A stretch of DNA of 64,000 nucleotides from an uncultured Muribaculaceae bacterium (GTDB lineage: Bacteria > Bacteroidota > Bacteroidia > Bacteroidales > Muribaculaceae), in NCBI GenBank assembly GCA_905233845.1, contig CAJOFH010000007.1, positions 15,212-79,211 of the forward strand, given 5' to 3'. Below the pieces are notes generated by a model that searched no databases, had not been told where the DNA came from, and saw nothing but the letters and a program-made list of their open reading frames with translations. Of the stretch, positions 34,000 through 43,132 are shown one piece after another. Both the position numbers and the translations under genes were made by a program. The first letter of the stretch is position 1. The number at the start of each line of letters is the position of its first letter.

Positions 34000-36717
34000 A
34001 TGAATTATCGCCGATTTCTTTATTTCATCATGCTGAGCGTCACGGGGGTGTCGATTGCAATGGCGTCGACAGTGCCGACAACCAATGATTCCACGACTAC
34101 TGTGGGCTACGCCAAGAGTGGCATTAGCACCGGCTCGGTGGAGACCGTCACCGAGAACGAAATGAACCATGACCAAGTATCGACAGCCCTCGATGCCATC
34201 AACGGACGCGTGGCTGGCCTGACCATCACACGCAGCGACAATGGCGTAGCGGCGATGAATGCCGTGAGAGTTCGTGGCACCACGTCGCTCACCGGTGGTA
34301 ACGACCCACTCATCATCATCGACGGTGTGATGGGTGACCTCACCACATTATCGTCGATTTATCCTGCCGACATCGAGAGTTTCAATATCCTTAAAGATGC
34401 CAGCGAAACAGCGCAATATGGCTCACGCGGAGCGTCGGGTGTCATCGAGGTGGTCACCAAGAAAGGCAAATCGGGAAAGACCACAATCAGCTATAATGGT
34501 AGTATAGGATTCCGAAAAGTGTTCAAGAACCTTGACATGCTTGATGCCACCAGCTACGTGAACCAAGTGAAGGCACGTGGGCTCATGCTCATTGACCACG
34601 GATTCAACACCAACTGGCAGAAGGCCATCGAGCAGACTGCTTTCCTGCAAGACCACCACATTGCCTTTGGCGGAGGCGGCAAGGACAATGGCTACCGTGT
34701 GTCGCTGGGATATGTAGACCATGCTGGCGTGATTCTTCACGAGAAGTCGCGCAATTTCACCAGCAACATGCGAATGTACCAAAACATGTGGGACGGACTG
34801 CTGAAGATTGACCTGGGAATGTTTGGAAGCCTACAGAAGAATCGCACAGCCATCTACGACGTGCAAAAAACATTCTATTCAGCTGCCACACTCAACCCAA
34901 CCTTTGAAGCAGCTCAAAACGCCAATGGTGGCTACGACGGTTTCTCCTACAGCAACCAGATTAACCACCCCTTGGCACTGATGGACAGCCGCACTCAAGA
35001 TAACACCACCCATATCAGCACACACGCTAAACTGACTTTCAACTTGGCCGAAGGCCTTGAACTGGCTCTCTTTGGCGCCTACAGTCACACCGAGATTGAT
35101 AGACAGCAATACCTGCCCACCACCATTTGGGCTCACGGACAAGCTTATCGCAGTACCGCAAAAAATGAGCAACTGCTTGGCAACATAATGCTTAGCTACG
35201 ATAAGACCATAGACAAGCACCACATTAATGCACTGGTGCTTGCCGAGGCTGAGCGAAATAATTATAACGGATTCTTCACAACCACTACCAATTTCAAAGA
35301 AAACTCAGTCGGGCTTGACAACATTCAGGCTGGCGCTCTGACACTGTGGGAGGGAACTGGCAGCTATCGCTCAACACCCTCTCTGGTGGCTTTTATGGGG
35401 CGCGTGAGCTATGACTACGACAATCGCTACACGCTCACCGTCACGGCTCGCACCGATGGCTCATCGAAGTTTGGCAAAAACCATAAATGGGGATTCTTCC
35501 CCTCGGCATCGGCAGCATGGACTTTAAGCCAAGAGCAATTTCTGCGCGATGCAGCTTGGCTCGACAACCTAAAACTGCGAGTGGGCTACGGTCTTGCCGG
35601 CAATCAGGGTGGCATCGATTCTTATTCCAGTGCAGCCTATGTGCAGCCTGGCGGCATCGCTCCCGTTGGGAACGAGGCCTTGGTGACCTTCACAACTCTA
35701 CGCAATGTGAATCCCGACCTTAAATGGGAGGTTAAGAGCACCTTTGACGCTGGCCTTGATGCTGTGTTCCTCGCTGGTCGCCTATTTACCAGCATCGGCT
35801 TCTACACAAGCAAGATTAGCGACATGCTCTACAACTACGGTGTTCCAGTGCCACCATTCACCTATAATAACCTGCTTGCTAATATCGGCCAGATGCGTAA
35901 TAGCGGTCTTGAAATCTCGCTCGGCACCACACCTTTCAAGACCAGAGATATGGAGCTGAATGTGAATATCAATCTGGCACTTCAACGCAACAAACTATTG
36001 TCGCTCAGTGGCGAATACCAAGGCTATCACATCAATGCCAATGACTATGTAGTGATTTCAAGCCTCAATGGAGCGGGATTTCACGGCGGAGACAACAATA
36101 TCGTTTATCAAATCGTGGGACAGCCTCTTGGCACCTTCTATCTTCCACACTGCACTGGTCTCAAGGGCAATGATGATGACTCCTACTCCTACGAGATTGC
36201 CGACCTTGACGGTGACGGCATCATCGACCTGGAAAACGGCAAGGACCGTCAAATATGCGGTCAAGCGACACCAAAAGCACTTCTTGGCACAAACCTGAGC
36301 TTCCGATACAAGAACTTCGACATCACTTTACAGATGAATGGAGCCTTTGGACACAAAATCTATAACGGCACGTCGCTCACCTACATGAACATGAACAGCT
36401 TGCCAGGATATAACGTGCTGGAAAATGCGCCACAAGAGAACATCTGTGACCAGACAGCTACCGACTACTGGCTCGAGCGAGGCGACTATCTCAACATCGA
36501 CTACTTGACCCTGGGTTGGAACGTGCCCGTAAAGAGCAAGATAATAAGCCGTTTGCGATTGTCAGTGACCATAAACAACCTCGCGACCTTCACCAGCTAC
36601 AGTGGCTTGACACCTATCATCAACAGCAACAATGTTGACAGCACCCTTGGAGTCGACGATAAACGCAACTATCCTCTTGCCCGCAATTACACCCTTGGTA
36701 TAAACATCAACTTCTAA
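34000..36717 (+). CDS. SusC/RagA-family TonB-dependent outer-membrane receptor
   Basis: ATG 34000 (MNYRRFLYFIMLSVTGVSIAMA) gives a signal peptide; the longer frame adds a tail encoded by the heptamer array. The plug domain runs from about 35 to 160 (AINGRVAGLTI, VRVRGTTSLTGGNDPLIIIDGV, IESFNILKDASETAQYGSRGASGVIEVVTKKG). The rest is the 22-strand barrel, ending in ARNYTLGININF. At about 905 residues it is short: the N-terminal carboxypeptidase-regulatory-like extension of most SusC proteins is missing. It imports a nutrient, probably a glycan or peptide, with the SusD that follows. No glycoside hydrolase is adjacent, so the substrate cannot be named. Confidence 0.93.
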   Translation: MNYRRFLYFIMLSVTGVSIAMASTVPTTNDSTTTVGYAKSGISTGSVETVTENEMNHDQVSTALDAINGRVAGLTITRSDNGVAAMNAVRVRGTTSLTGGNDPLIIIDGVMGDLTTLSSIYPADIESFNILKDASETAQYGSRGASGVIEVVTKKGKSGKTTISYNGSIGFRKVFKNLDMLDATSYVNQVKARGLMLIDHGFNTNWQKAIEQTAFLQDHHIAFGGGGKDNGYRVSLGYVDHAGVILHEKSRNFTSNMRMYQNMWDGLLKIDLGMFGSLQKNRTAIYDVQKTFYSAATLNPTFEAAQNANGGYDGFSYSNQINHPLALMDSRTQDNTTHISTHAKLTFNLAEGLELALFGAYSHTEIDRQQYLPTTIWAHGQAYRSTAKNEQLLGNIMLSYDKTIDKHHINALVLAEAERNNYNGFFTTTTNFKENSVGLDNIQAGALTLWEGTGSYRSTPSLVAFMGRVSYDYDNRYTLTVTARTDGSSKFGKNHKWGFFPSASAAWTLSQEQFLRDAAWLDNLKLRVGYGLAGNQGGIDSYSSAAYVQPGGIAPVGNEALVTFTTLRNVNPDLKWEVKSTFDAGLDAVFLAGRLFTSIGFYTSKISDMLYNYGVPVPPFTYNNLLANIGQMRNSGLEISLGTTPFKTRDMELNVNINLALQRNKLLSLSGEYQGYHINANDYVVISSLNGAGFHGGDNNIVYQIVGQPLGTFYLPHCTGLKGNDDDSYSYEIADLDGDGIIDLENGKDRQICGQATPKALLGTNLSFRYKNFDITLQMNGAFGHKIYNGTSLTYMNMNSLPGYNVLENAPQENICDQTATDYWLERGDYLNIDYLTLGWNVPVKSKIISRLRLSVTINNLATFTSYSGLTPIINSNNVDSTLGVDDKRNYPLARNYTLGININF

Positions 36718-36728
36718 ACAACTGCAAC

Positions 36729-38357
36729 ATGAAACGCATTCTCACTATATTAGCAGCAACTGCACTAATTGCTTGCACTGCATGTGACAAATTCCTGGAA
36801 GAAGATCCCACCGACCGCATTCCCAGCGACGAGGCTTACAGCACCGAGGGCGAACTCTACCGCAACGCTGTGGCGACACTCTACTTGATGGTGGGAGGAA
36901 ACGCCAACAGTCAGGGCCTGCAAGGAACAGGACGCGGAATTTATGACCTGAACACCTTTACCACCGACGAAGCAATTATGCCCACTCGCGGTGCCGACTG
37001 GTATGACGGCGGTTTTTGGCAAGACCTCTTCACCCATCAGTGGGGAACCAGCAACGGCGCCATCGATGGCACTTGGGACTACTTGTTCCAAGCTATCATG
37101 AAGTGCAACGAGTCGCTCGAGCACATCAACGCATTCCTTGAGCAGCACACAAGCAACGACAACGCGGCGATGTGGCGTGCCGAGGTGCGTGGCTTGCGCG
37201 CGATGTTCTATTTCTATGCCATGGATCTCTATGGACGTGTGCCAGTGTTCACTATGTCTACTCCCGATGTGAGCGACATGAAACTACAGCCCAGAAGCAC
37301 CACTTTCAACTTCATTCGCAACGAACTGCTCGACATCTTGCCTCTGCTCAGCCACAACCGTAGTAATAAGCACGGAGAATACTATGGACGGTTCACATAT
37401 CCTGTTGCCGACTTTCTTCTTGCCAAGCTGGCGCTCAATGCCGAGGTCTATTGCCAAGACAACTGGACCGACGCTGCCTCACGTCCCAACGGCAAAAACA
37501 TTGAGTGGACCATCTATGGCAGTAAAATGAACACTTGGGAAGCGGCTGTACATTTCTGTAATGAAATTACCCGTCATGGCTACACACTTGACGACTACTT
37601 CTCACAACCCTTTGCTGTCAACAATGAAAACTCGGCTGAGAACATCTTCATAATTCCCATGGACAAGCACCTTTATACCAACTTGTTCATTTACCTGTTC
37701 CGTTCCCGTCACTACAATCATGCCGCTGCATTAGGGCTCAATGGCGAGAATGGTTCGAGTGCCACAATAGAGGCCCTCAACACCTTTGGATATGAGACCG
37801 ATAACGTTGACCCACGATTTGCATCAACCTACTATGCTGGCGAAGTCTTTGATAACGACGGCAATCCAGTGCTGCTTGATGATGGCACTCCGCTAATTTA
37901 TGAGCCGTGGAAAGTGTCTCTCGACGTTAGCGGTAAACCCTGGGAGAAGACTGCTGGAGCGAGAATGAAGAAATATGAGATTGACCCCACCGCAACCAAA
38001 GACGGCAACCAAAGTGATAACGATATCGTACTCTTCCGTTATGCCGACGTGCTGCTCATGCAGGCCGAGGCTCTTGTGCGCAACGGAGGCAACGGCGATG
38101 AGCCATTCAACATGGTGCGTGACCGAGCTAATGCCGAATATCGCACTGCCACTCTCAGCAACATCTTGAAAGAACGCATGTTAGAGCTTTCATGGGAGGG
38201 ATGGCGACGCAACGATATGATTCGATTTGGCACCTTCACCAATAGCCGTACCGACCGTCCGCAACTCCCTGGTGAGGCTAATGGCTACACCACCGTCTTC
38301 CCAATCCCAGGTAAATTTCTCGCCCTCACTGGCGACGCCCAAAACCCTGGTTACTAG
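36729..38357 (+). CDS. SusD/RagB-family nutrient-binding lipoprotein
   Basis: 542 residues. Lipoprotein signal ending in LIACTACDKFLEEDP, the usual SusD start. TPR-type helices follow (MWRAEVRGLRAMFYFYAMDLYGRVPVFT), and the C-terminus has VLLMQAEALVRNGG... FNMVRDRANAEYR... LKERMLELSWEGWRRNDMIRFG and the closing FPIPGKFLALTGDAQNPGY. It is the surface lid of the SusC transporter encoded 11 bases upstream. Confidence 0.94.
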   Translation: MKRILTILAATALIACTACDKFLEEDPTDRIPSDEAYSTEGELYRNAVATLYLMVGGNANSQGLQGTGRGIYDLNTFTTDEAIMPTRGADWYDGGFWQDLFTHQWGTSNGAIDGTWDYLFQAIMKCNESLEHINAFLEQHTSNDNAAMWRAEVRGLRAMFYFYAMDLYGRVPVFTMSTPDVSDMKLQPRSTTFNFIRNELLDILPLLSHNRSNKHGEYYGRFTYPVADFLLAKLALNAEVYCQDNWTDAASRPNGKNIEWTIYGSKMNTWEAAVHFCNEITRHGYTLDDYFSQPFAVNNENSAENIFIIPMDKHLYTNLFIYLFRSRHYNHAAALGLNGENGSSATIEALNTFGYETDNVDPRFASTYYAGEVFDNDGNPVLLDDGTPLIYEPWKVSLDVSGKPWEKTAGARMKKYEIDPTATKDGNQSDNDIVLFRYADVLLMQAEALVRNGGNGDEPFNMVRDRANAEYRTATLSNILKERMLELSWEGWRRNDMIRFGTFTNSRTDRPQLPGEANGYTTVFPIPGKFLALTGDAQNPGY

Positions 38358-38373
38358 TGTAGGAGCAGCATAA

Positions 38374-38408
38374 TTTTGCATTATGCATTGTGAATTGTGC
38401 ATTTATTC
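38374..38408. repeat. Heptamer array at the 3' end of the 38403 gene
   Basis: TTTTGCA, TTATGCA, TTGTGAA, TTGTGCA, TTTATTC; the last unit covers the stop codon of the minus-strand lipoprotein gene. Confidence 0.75.
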
Positions 38409-39161
38409 AACTATCTGCAGCCAGTTGCTCTGGAAGCGGGTGTTGAAATAGTGCTCGGTAAGTTCTTGGGGAAGCATGTCCCATTCTCTTACCCAACCCC
38501 ATGACCATGTGCCCATATCGAGATATAGTGCCTGACGTACACCATAAGCTACAAGTGCGTCAACAAACTCACTGCAATATATCTCCTCATCACTTTGGAT
38601 GACGGCAAACTCGCCATCTTCCATAAGGCAAGCCGCTCGCCATAAAATGTGTGGATTTCGGTCAAGGATGGGCTTAGGCACGCGCTCCACAACTCCCCTA
38701 CCATCTTCAACAATGTAACACTGCTGGAAAAGGTAGCCTTTGCCATCCACTGCTGCTTTCAAAGACTCTTCAAGGCTTGCATTGCTCTTGATAGAAACTT
38801 TGTCATTGAGAATAAGAATATGACCTGTTGTTGTCACATCGTCATAGCCCTCTATGCGCTCTCCGGCCACCACATGGTCACCACACACGTCCATGGTCAC
38901 CAAATCTTTAGTAAAGGCCGCCGCCACATTCAGCACAATGCTGGTGTCGGCCATATCTGGAGCACCAGTGAAATCCTTCTGTTTGTGACTGACAAAGCGC
39001 AGACGGGCACCACCTACAGGCTTCATCACCATGAGTGAATGACCTGCCGCCTCAACATGGCTCACTTTCACAGCATCGCCCATCGCCACCTTATGTGACT
39101 TGGTGCCACACCCCATGAGAGTCATGGGCATGACACCAAGTAATATCCATTTGAGATGCAT
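38403..39161 (-). CDS. Lipoprotein, possibly phosphodiester-glycosidase (NAGPA)-like
   Basis: 252 residues with a lipoprotein signal (MTLMGCGTK). The layout follows the phosphodiester glycosidase family: VLNVAAAFT in place of the NAGFF strand, then TTTGHILILND, WRAACLMEDGEFAVIQSDEEIYCSEFVDALVAYGVRQALYLDMGTWSWGW, where ALYLDMG sits at the usual ALNLDGG. Conserved glycines are partly lost, so activity is uncertain. It is convergent with the SusD gene and next to the C10 peptidase, 11 bases from that gene's stop and reading the same way. Confidence 0.6.
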   Translation of the reverse strand: MHLKWILLGVMPMTLMGCGTKSHKVAMGDAVKVSHVEAAGHSLMVMKPVGGARLRFVSHKQKDFTGAPDMADTSIVLNVAAAFTKDLVTMDVCGDHVVAGERIEGYDDVTTTGHILILNDKVSIKSNASLEESLKAAVDGKGYLFQQCYIVEDGRGVVERVPKPILDRNPHILWRAACLMEDGEFAVIQSDEEIYCSEFVDALVAYGVRQALYLDMGTWSWGWVREWDMLPQELTEHYFNTRFQSNWLQIVE

Positions 39162-39172
39162 TATGGTAAAAT

Positions 39173-42100
39173 TTATCTTACTACCACCTTGTGACGCTTG
39201 CCGTCGGCAACCACAATGTAGATGCCTGCTGGCAATATACTATTGGCATTAGTGCTTACAAGAGCGCCAGCAGCATTATAGACTGCCACACGCTGTGCTC
39301 CAACCACATTGATGTTGCCACCAGCAACACCGACTCTCACTCCATCGCCACCCACTTGGTCAATAGCGGTCACTACGGCAGGAGCTTCGGTAGGATATAC
39401 GATATAGTTCTTGAACGCCATGTCGTCACCCTCAGCTTTAAGATTTGGAACAGCATCCCATGCATGCTTGAGTTGTGCCACACCATGAATGGTGTAACGA
39501 TGTCCCTCAACAAGCGATGGCATGCTCGACAGCCAATCAAGAGAGAGCTCCACGCTCTGTCCCTTTGGACCGTCAGTACCATCATAAGCTCGCATCACGG
39601 GCACACCATTTTCGGGGAAGTAATATCCGTTAAACTCAATTACCTGAGCGGGCGCTGGAGCAAATGGCTCGCTCATGTTAATCATCTCCACTGCAACATG
39701 CTGCACTACTCCAGCCTCTGGAAGGCGAGTTAGTGTGAGTGATGGATTACCGTTAATCACATTATATGTGCCATAGACCGTTCCTGCCTTAAAGGCATTC
39801 ATTGCGTTGAGCTGGTCGAAGTTGTCGCCACATTTCACCTCAATCCACGAACCTTTACCGTTGGTAACAAAGAGGCTTGGTGCATGAGCATCGACGATAG
39901 TGAGGTTGTCGCCCAAGTTGTAGGTCTCCCCGGGCTCGCCATCCTCAAGCAACTTCTCAAGCGTGATGGAAGGTAGCTGCTGAGCAATCTCAAATGGCAC
40001 CTTGTCACCCCACACATAGTAACTGTCGGGATAACTTGGATTTCGCAGGCAGAACAAGTATACAGTCCCCACGCTGCCGCTGAATGAGGTCTTAAAATTG
40101 ACTGTCACACTCTGGTGGGCAGGAATAGTCACTACCGACGACTTGCCTTGACCAAGAACTCTTGTGACGTTCTCGTCAAGTATCATGAATGGCAACATTC
40201 CAACAAAGTCGCCTGAGCCGTTGTTGTAGACTGTTGCCGAGGCCATCACGTTGTTGGCATCCATATAGTAGCTTGCCACTTGCACATTGGTGGGAGTGCT
40301 TAAATTATAATTGCTGCTGTTCACAACCTGGACGTTGACTGCGTCACCTATTTGCTGCTTGTTCTTGTCGAGGACGACAAGCTGATAATTACCTGTATTT
40401 GAAGGAGCTGTGAGCGAGGAGTTGATAGTCACATCGTTGCCTGTTGCCACGTCAATCTTCATGCCGTTACTCTCAACAACAACACTGCCATTGCGCTTGA
40501 GAGCAAAATATATGTTGTCATAGTACTCATCACCACTGTTGGCAATGGTGGCACTTAAGTCGAAATCAGAGTAAGAACCCACCTTGCTGGGAGCATCGAG
40601 AGCCACTAGCGAGAGCTCGCCGTCATTTGTCTCTGGAGTTCCGAAATACATCACGCCATTCTGCACTGTAGCAGGGATATAGCCCTGAGTGGTGTTGCCG
40701 TGGTTATAGACCTCATAGCCGCTCATTCCTGCCTCAGGAACTGAATAAAGCAGCCACAGTTGGTATTGACCATCGGCAAGCGAAGTCGACGGAGTGTAGC
40801 CCAGTGCTCTGTCACCGGTGAGATTGTAGTTTGCCCCAAAATACAGATTATAAGCATACTGGCTTTCGCTGTTGAAATCGGCTTGATTTCCGTTAAGATC
40901 GGTCAGGTAGAATGCCAAGTATACTGTCACAACAGGGTAATAGCCATAACCATTCACCTGAATCCAGCTAAGGTTTATTGGTGCTTCCGAACCTAAATTC
41001 ACCTGATCCACGCCAGCAGTTAATCCTTCACAGGTGAACTGAACGTATGGCTCGGGTTCAGGCGATCCATCATCGGGATAGAAGCCCGAGACAAACTCTT
41101 GACCAGCATTGTAGCCACCCTCAAAGGAGCCAATGCCCTGGTCTCGAGGGTTAAGAGCTGTGACAAGGAAATAACCGTTGCTGGTGCCTCCCCAACCCCA
41201 ATTAATGTGATAGTAGCCATCGGCGTTATATCCATCAAACACAAACGCATGACCGCCACCGCCAGGTGTAAATCCTGAGTAGAGCACCGGACGCGAATTG
41301 TCAAGCTCGTTCATCAGCAAGCTGTCCCACTGTGCTATAGGGGTGTTGGCGCGCTTGTGCAGTTTCATGCCCTTGTTGTAGCCGAAGTAGGTGCGCAGGG
41401 CCTCCATCATGTCGTAGGTGCCTGTACCGCTGCTGCGGCCATAGTTCATCTCGGATGCCACTCCCAGATGATACATGAGAGTTGCCACGGCATTACCCTC
41501 TGCAGTAGTGTAGCCACTGCTGTAGTCATCAAGCATGTTATCCCAGTCATAGGTAGTGTTGAAGTCGGCACTCAGAGTCTGCTCTCCTTCGCCGTTCACA
41601 TTACAAGTGTAACTATGACTTCCAGTGCCCTGCACAGGCCATTGATAATAGTTCATGATTTGTGCCGTGGCTGTTGCCACGCATCCTGTCACAGCATGTC
41701 CATTACTATAGGTGGGGCACAAGTCGTTATAGGGGGAGCTCTGATTCCACATGGTGGTGAGTAATGGATTCACGCTTGTTGTCAGTTCTGAACGTGGAGC
41801 AATGCCGCCAGCCTGTGGGTGCGAACGCAGGTAGCTCATCTCACTGGCATAACAATCAAGCCAATACTGTAACCCATCGGGAATATTGTTGGCATCAAAG
41901 GTGCCCTCGTCGCTGTAGCCCAGCACTGGGGCGGCATTATCCTCGCCCGACACTATAACATATCCGTGATTGTTGCTATTGTTGAACACGTAGTAGTCCA
42001 CCTTTTTCTCTGGGCTCAAGGCAGCCATCGCAAGCGACAGCTGAGGAGGCTGTGGATTCACTCCGAGTAGATGTCGCGAAGCGTTAGTTTGTAGATAGTT

Positions 42101-42193
42101 CACCGCGACGGCTTTTGCTTCATCGCTTGAGCGCTGCACAGCCAACACAGGTAGCGCCAGCAATGCAATCATTAGGAATAATAATTTTTTCAT
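39173..42193 (-). CDS. Secreted C10-family cysteine peptidase (streptopain-like) with C-terminal extension
   Basis: ATG 42193 (MKKLLFLMIALLALPVLAVQ) is chosen; the -7 element is at 42220-42227. 1007 residues. Propeptide about 20-135, then the C10 catalytic domain: nucleophile C171 in TGCVATATAQIMNYY, H315 in GGGGHAFVFDGY, and N331/W332 in HINWGWGG. About 380-880 are Ig-like/CARDB-type strands. The C-terminus (VYNAAGALVST... AGIYIVVADGKRHKVVV) is a Por/T9SS-like sorting module. Related to SpeB, interpain and Bfp proteases, which degrade host proteins. It precedes the lipoprotein gene at 38403 in the same direction. Confidence 0.92.
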   Translation of the reverse strand: MKKLLFLMIALLALPVLAVQRSSDEAKAVAVNYLQTNASRHLLGVNPQPPQLSLAMAALSPEKKVDYYVFNNSNNHGYVIVSGEDNAAPVLGYSDEGTFDANNIPDGLQYWLDCYASEMSYLRSHPQAGGIAPRSELTTSVNPLLTTMWNQSSPYNDLCPTYSNGHAVTGCVATATAQIMNYYQWPVQGTGSHSYTCNVNGEGEQTLSADFNTTYDWDNMLDDYSSGYTTAEGNAVATLMYHLGVASEMNYGRSSGTGTYDMMEALRTYFGYNKGMKLHKRANTPIAQWDSLLMNELDNSRPVLYSGFTPGGGGHAFVFDGYNADGYYHINWGWGGTSNGYFLVTALNPRDQGIGSFEGGYNAGQEFVSGFYPDDGSPEPEPYVQFTCEGLTAGVDQVNLGSEAPINLSWIQVNGYGYYPVVTVYLAFYLTDLNGNQADFNSESQYAYNLYFGANYNLTGDRALGYTPSTSLADGQYQLWLLYSVPEAGMSGYEVYNHGNTTQGYIPATVQNGVMYFGTPETNDGELSLVALDAPSKVGSYSDFDLSATIANSGDEYYDNIYFALKRNGSVVVESNGMKIDVATGNDVTINSSLTAPSNTGNYQLVVLDKNKQQIGDAVNVQVVNSSNYNLSTPTNVQVASYYMDANNVMASATVYNNGSGDFVGMLPFMILDENVTRVLGQGKSSVVTIPAHQSVTVNFKTSFSGSVGTVYLFCLRNPSYPDSYYVWGDKVPFEIAQQLPSITLEKLLEDGEPGETYNLGDNLTIVDAHAPSLFVTNGKGSWIEVKCGDNFDQLNAMNAFKAGTVYGTYNVINGNPSLTLTRLPEAGVVQHVAVEMINMSEPFAPAPAQVIEFNGYYFPENGVPVMRAYDGTDGPKGQSVELSLDWLSSMPSLVEGHRYTIHGVAQLKHAWDAVPNLKAEGDDMAFKNYIVYPTEAPAVVTAIDQVGGDGVRVGVAGGNINVVGAQRVAVYNAAGALVSTNANSILPAGIYIVVADGKRHKVVVR

Positions 42194-42219
42194 ATTTATC
42201 AAATTTAATAACTTTTTGG

Positions 42220-42227
42220 CAAAGATA
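42220..42227 (-). promoter_or_regulatory. -7 element of the C10 peptidase gene
   Basis: TATCTTTG on the minus strand, 27 bases before the start. Confidence 0.6.
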
Positions 42228-42286
42228 ATATTTTTGATAACAACCACCAAAAACCTATCACTGAAAAAAGTTTTTTTGTCTTCGGG

Positions 42287-42317
42287 TTGCAAATAACGGT
42301 GGAAAATGGTATATTTG
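42287..42317 (+). promoter_or_regulatory. sdhCAB promoter
   Basis: TTG (42287-42289), 20-base spacer, TATATTTG (42310-42317). The leader of about 85 bases holds a small hairpin, ATGCGC-CCT-GCGCAT (42332-42346). Confidence 0.7.
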
Positions 42318-42408
42318 CACATTAATTTCGCTATGCGCCCTGCGCATGGTGGCTATTGCATTGAATAATAATTAACTAAATCAATTAATAACTAAATTCA
42401 AAACTACT

Positions 42409-43095
42409 ATGTGGTTATTTAAATCTTCGGTAGGCAGGAAAGTGGTGATGAGTGTCACTGGACTTTTCCTTATCCTATTCTTAACATTCCATGCGCTGAT
42501 GAACGTGGTAGCAGTCTTCTCGCTCGATAAATACGAGGCTGTTTGCGAGTTCCTTGGCGCTAATTGGTATGCTCTGCTGGGCACGCTGGTGCTCGCCGCA
42601 GGTTTTGTGATTCACATCATCTATGCTTTCTGGCTCACATTGCAGAATCGCAGCGCTCGTGGCAACGACCGCTATGCAGTGACAAGCCGCCCAAAGAGCG
42701 TGGAGTGGGCTTCACAAAACATGCTCGTGCTGGGTATCATCGTTGCATGCTTCCTGGTCCTGCACCTTGTTCAGTTCTGGGCTAAGATGCAGATGCCTGA
42801 GATTATGGGCGAGGGTCCCGACAGCGGCTATATGGCTCTTAAGGCGACATTCGAACAGCCTTGGGTACTGCCTGTTTATCTGATTGGCTTCCTTGCCGTT
42901 TGGTTCCACATTACCCATGGTTTCTGGAGCGCATTCCAGTCACTCGGCGTTAACAACGACAAGTGGATTGAACGTTGGAAATGCATTGGCTACTGGTGGG
43001 CTACCTGCGTCATGGTACTCTTTGCCATCTGCGCTATCGCTCTTACTATCAAGTTTGCGACCGACAGTTGTCCCTGCATTGGTGACTTGATTTAA
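42409..43095 (+). CDS. sdhC: Succinate dehydrogenase/fumarate reductase cytochrome b subunit
   Basis: 228 residues with five membrane segments, the single-subunit di-haem type of Bacteroidetes and Wolinella. Start GRKVVMSVTGLFLILFLTFHALMN is diagnostic; candidate haem ligands are H in FHALMN, HIIYAFW, LHLVQFW and HITHGFWSAFQS. It anchors the enzyme and passes electrons between quinone and the FeS subunit. First gene of the operon; in an anaerobe it works mainly as menaquinol:fumarate reductase. Confidence 0.94.
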   Translation: MWLFKSSVGRKVVMSVTGLFLILFLTFHALMNVVAVFSLDKYEAVCEFLGANWYALLGTLVLAAGFVIHIIYAFWLTLQNRSARGNDRYAVTSRPKSVEWASQNMLVLGIIVACFLVLHLVQFWAKMQMPEIMGEGPDSGYMALKATFEQPWVLPVYLIGFLAVWFHITHGFWSAFQSLGVNNDKWIERWKCIGYWWATCVMVLFAICAIALTIKFATDSCPCIGDLI

Positions 43096-43132
43096 TTTAG
43101 CTGAGTAATTAATCTTTAAAACTTTTTGAAAA

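Noticed and set aside
42332-42346. ATGCGC/GCGCAT hairpin in the sdhCAB leader as a riboswitch
   Set aside because: Six base pairs only; no conserved aptamer features visible.
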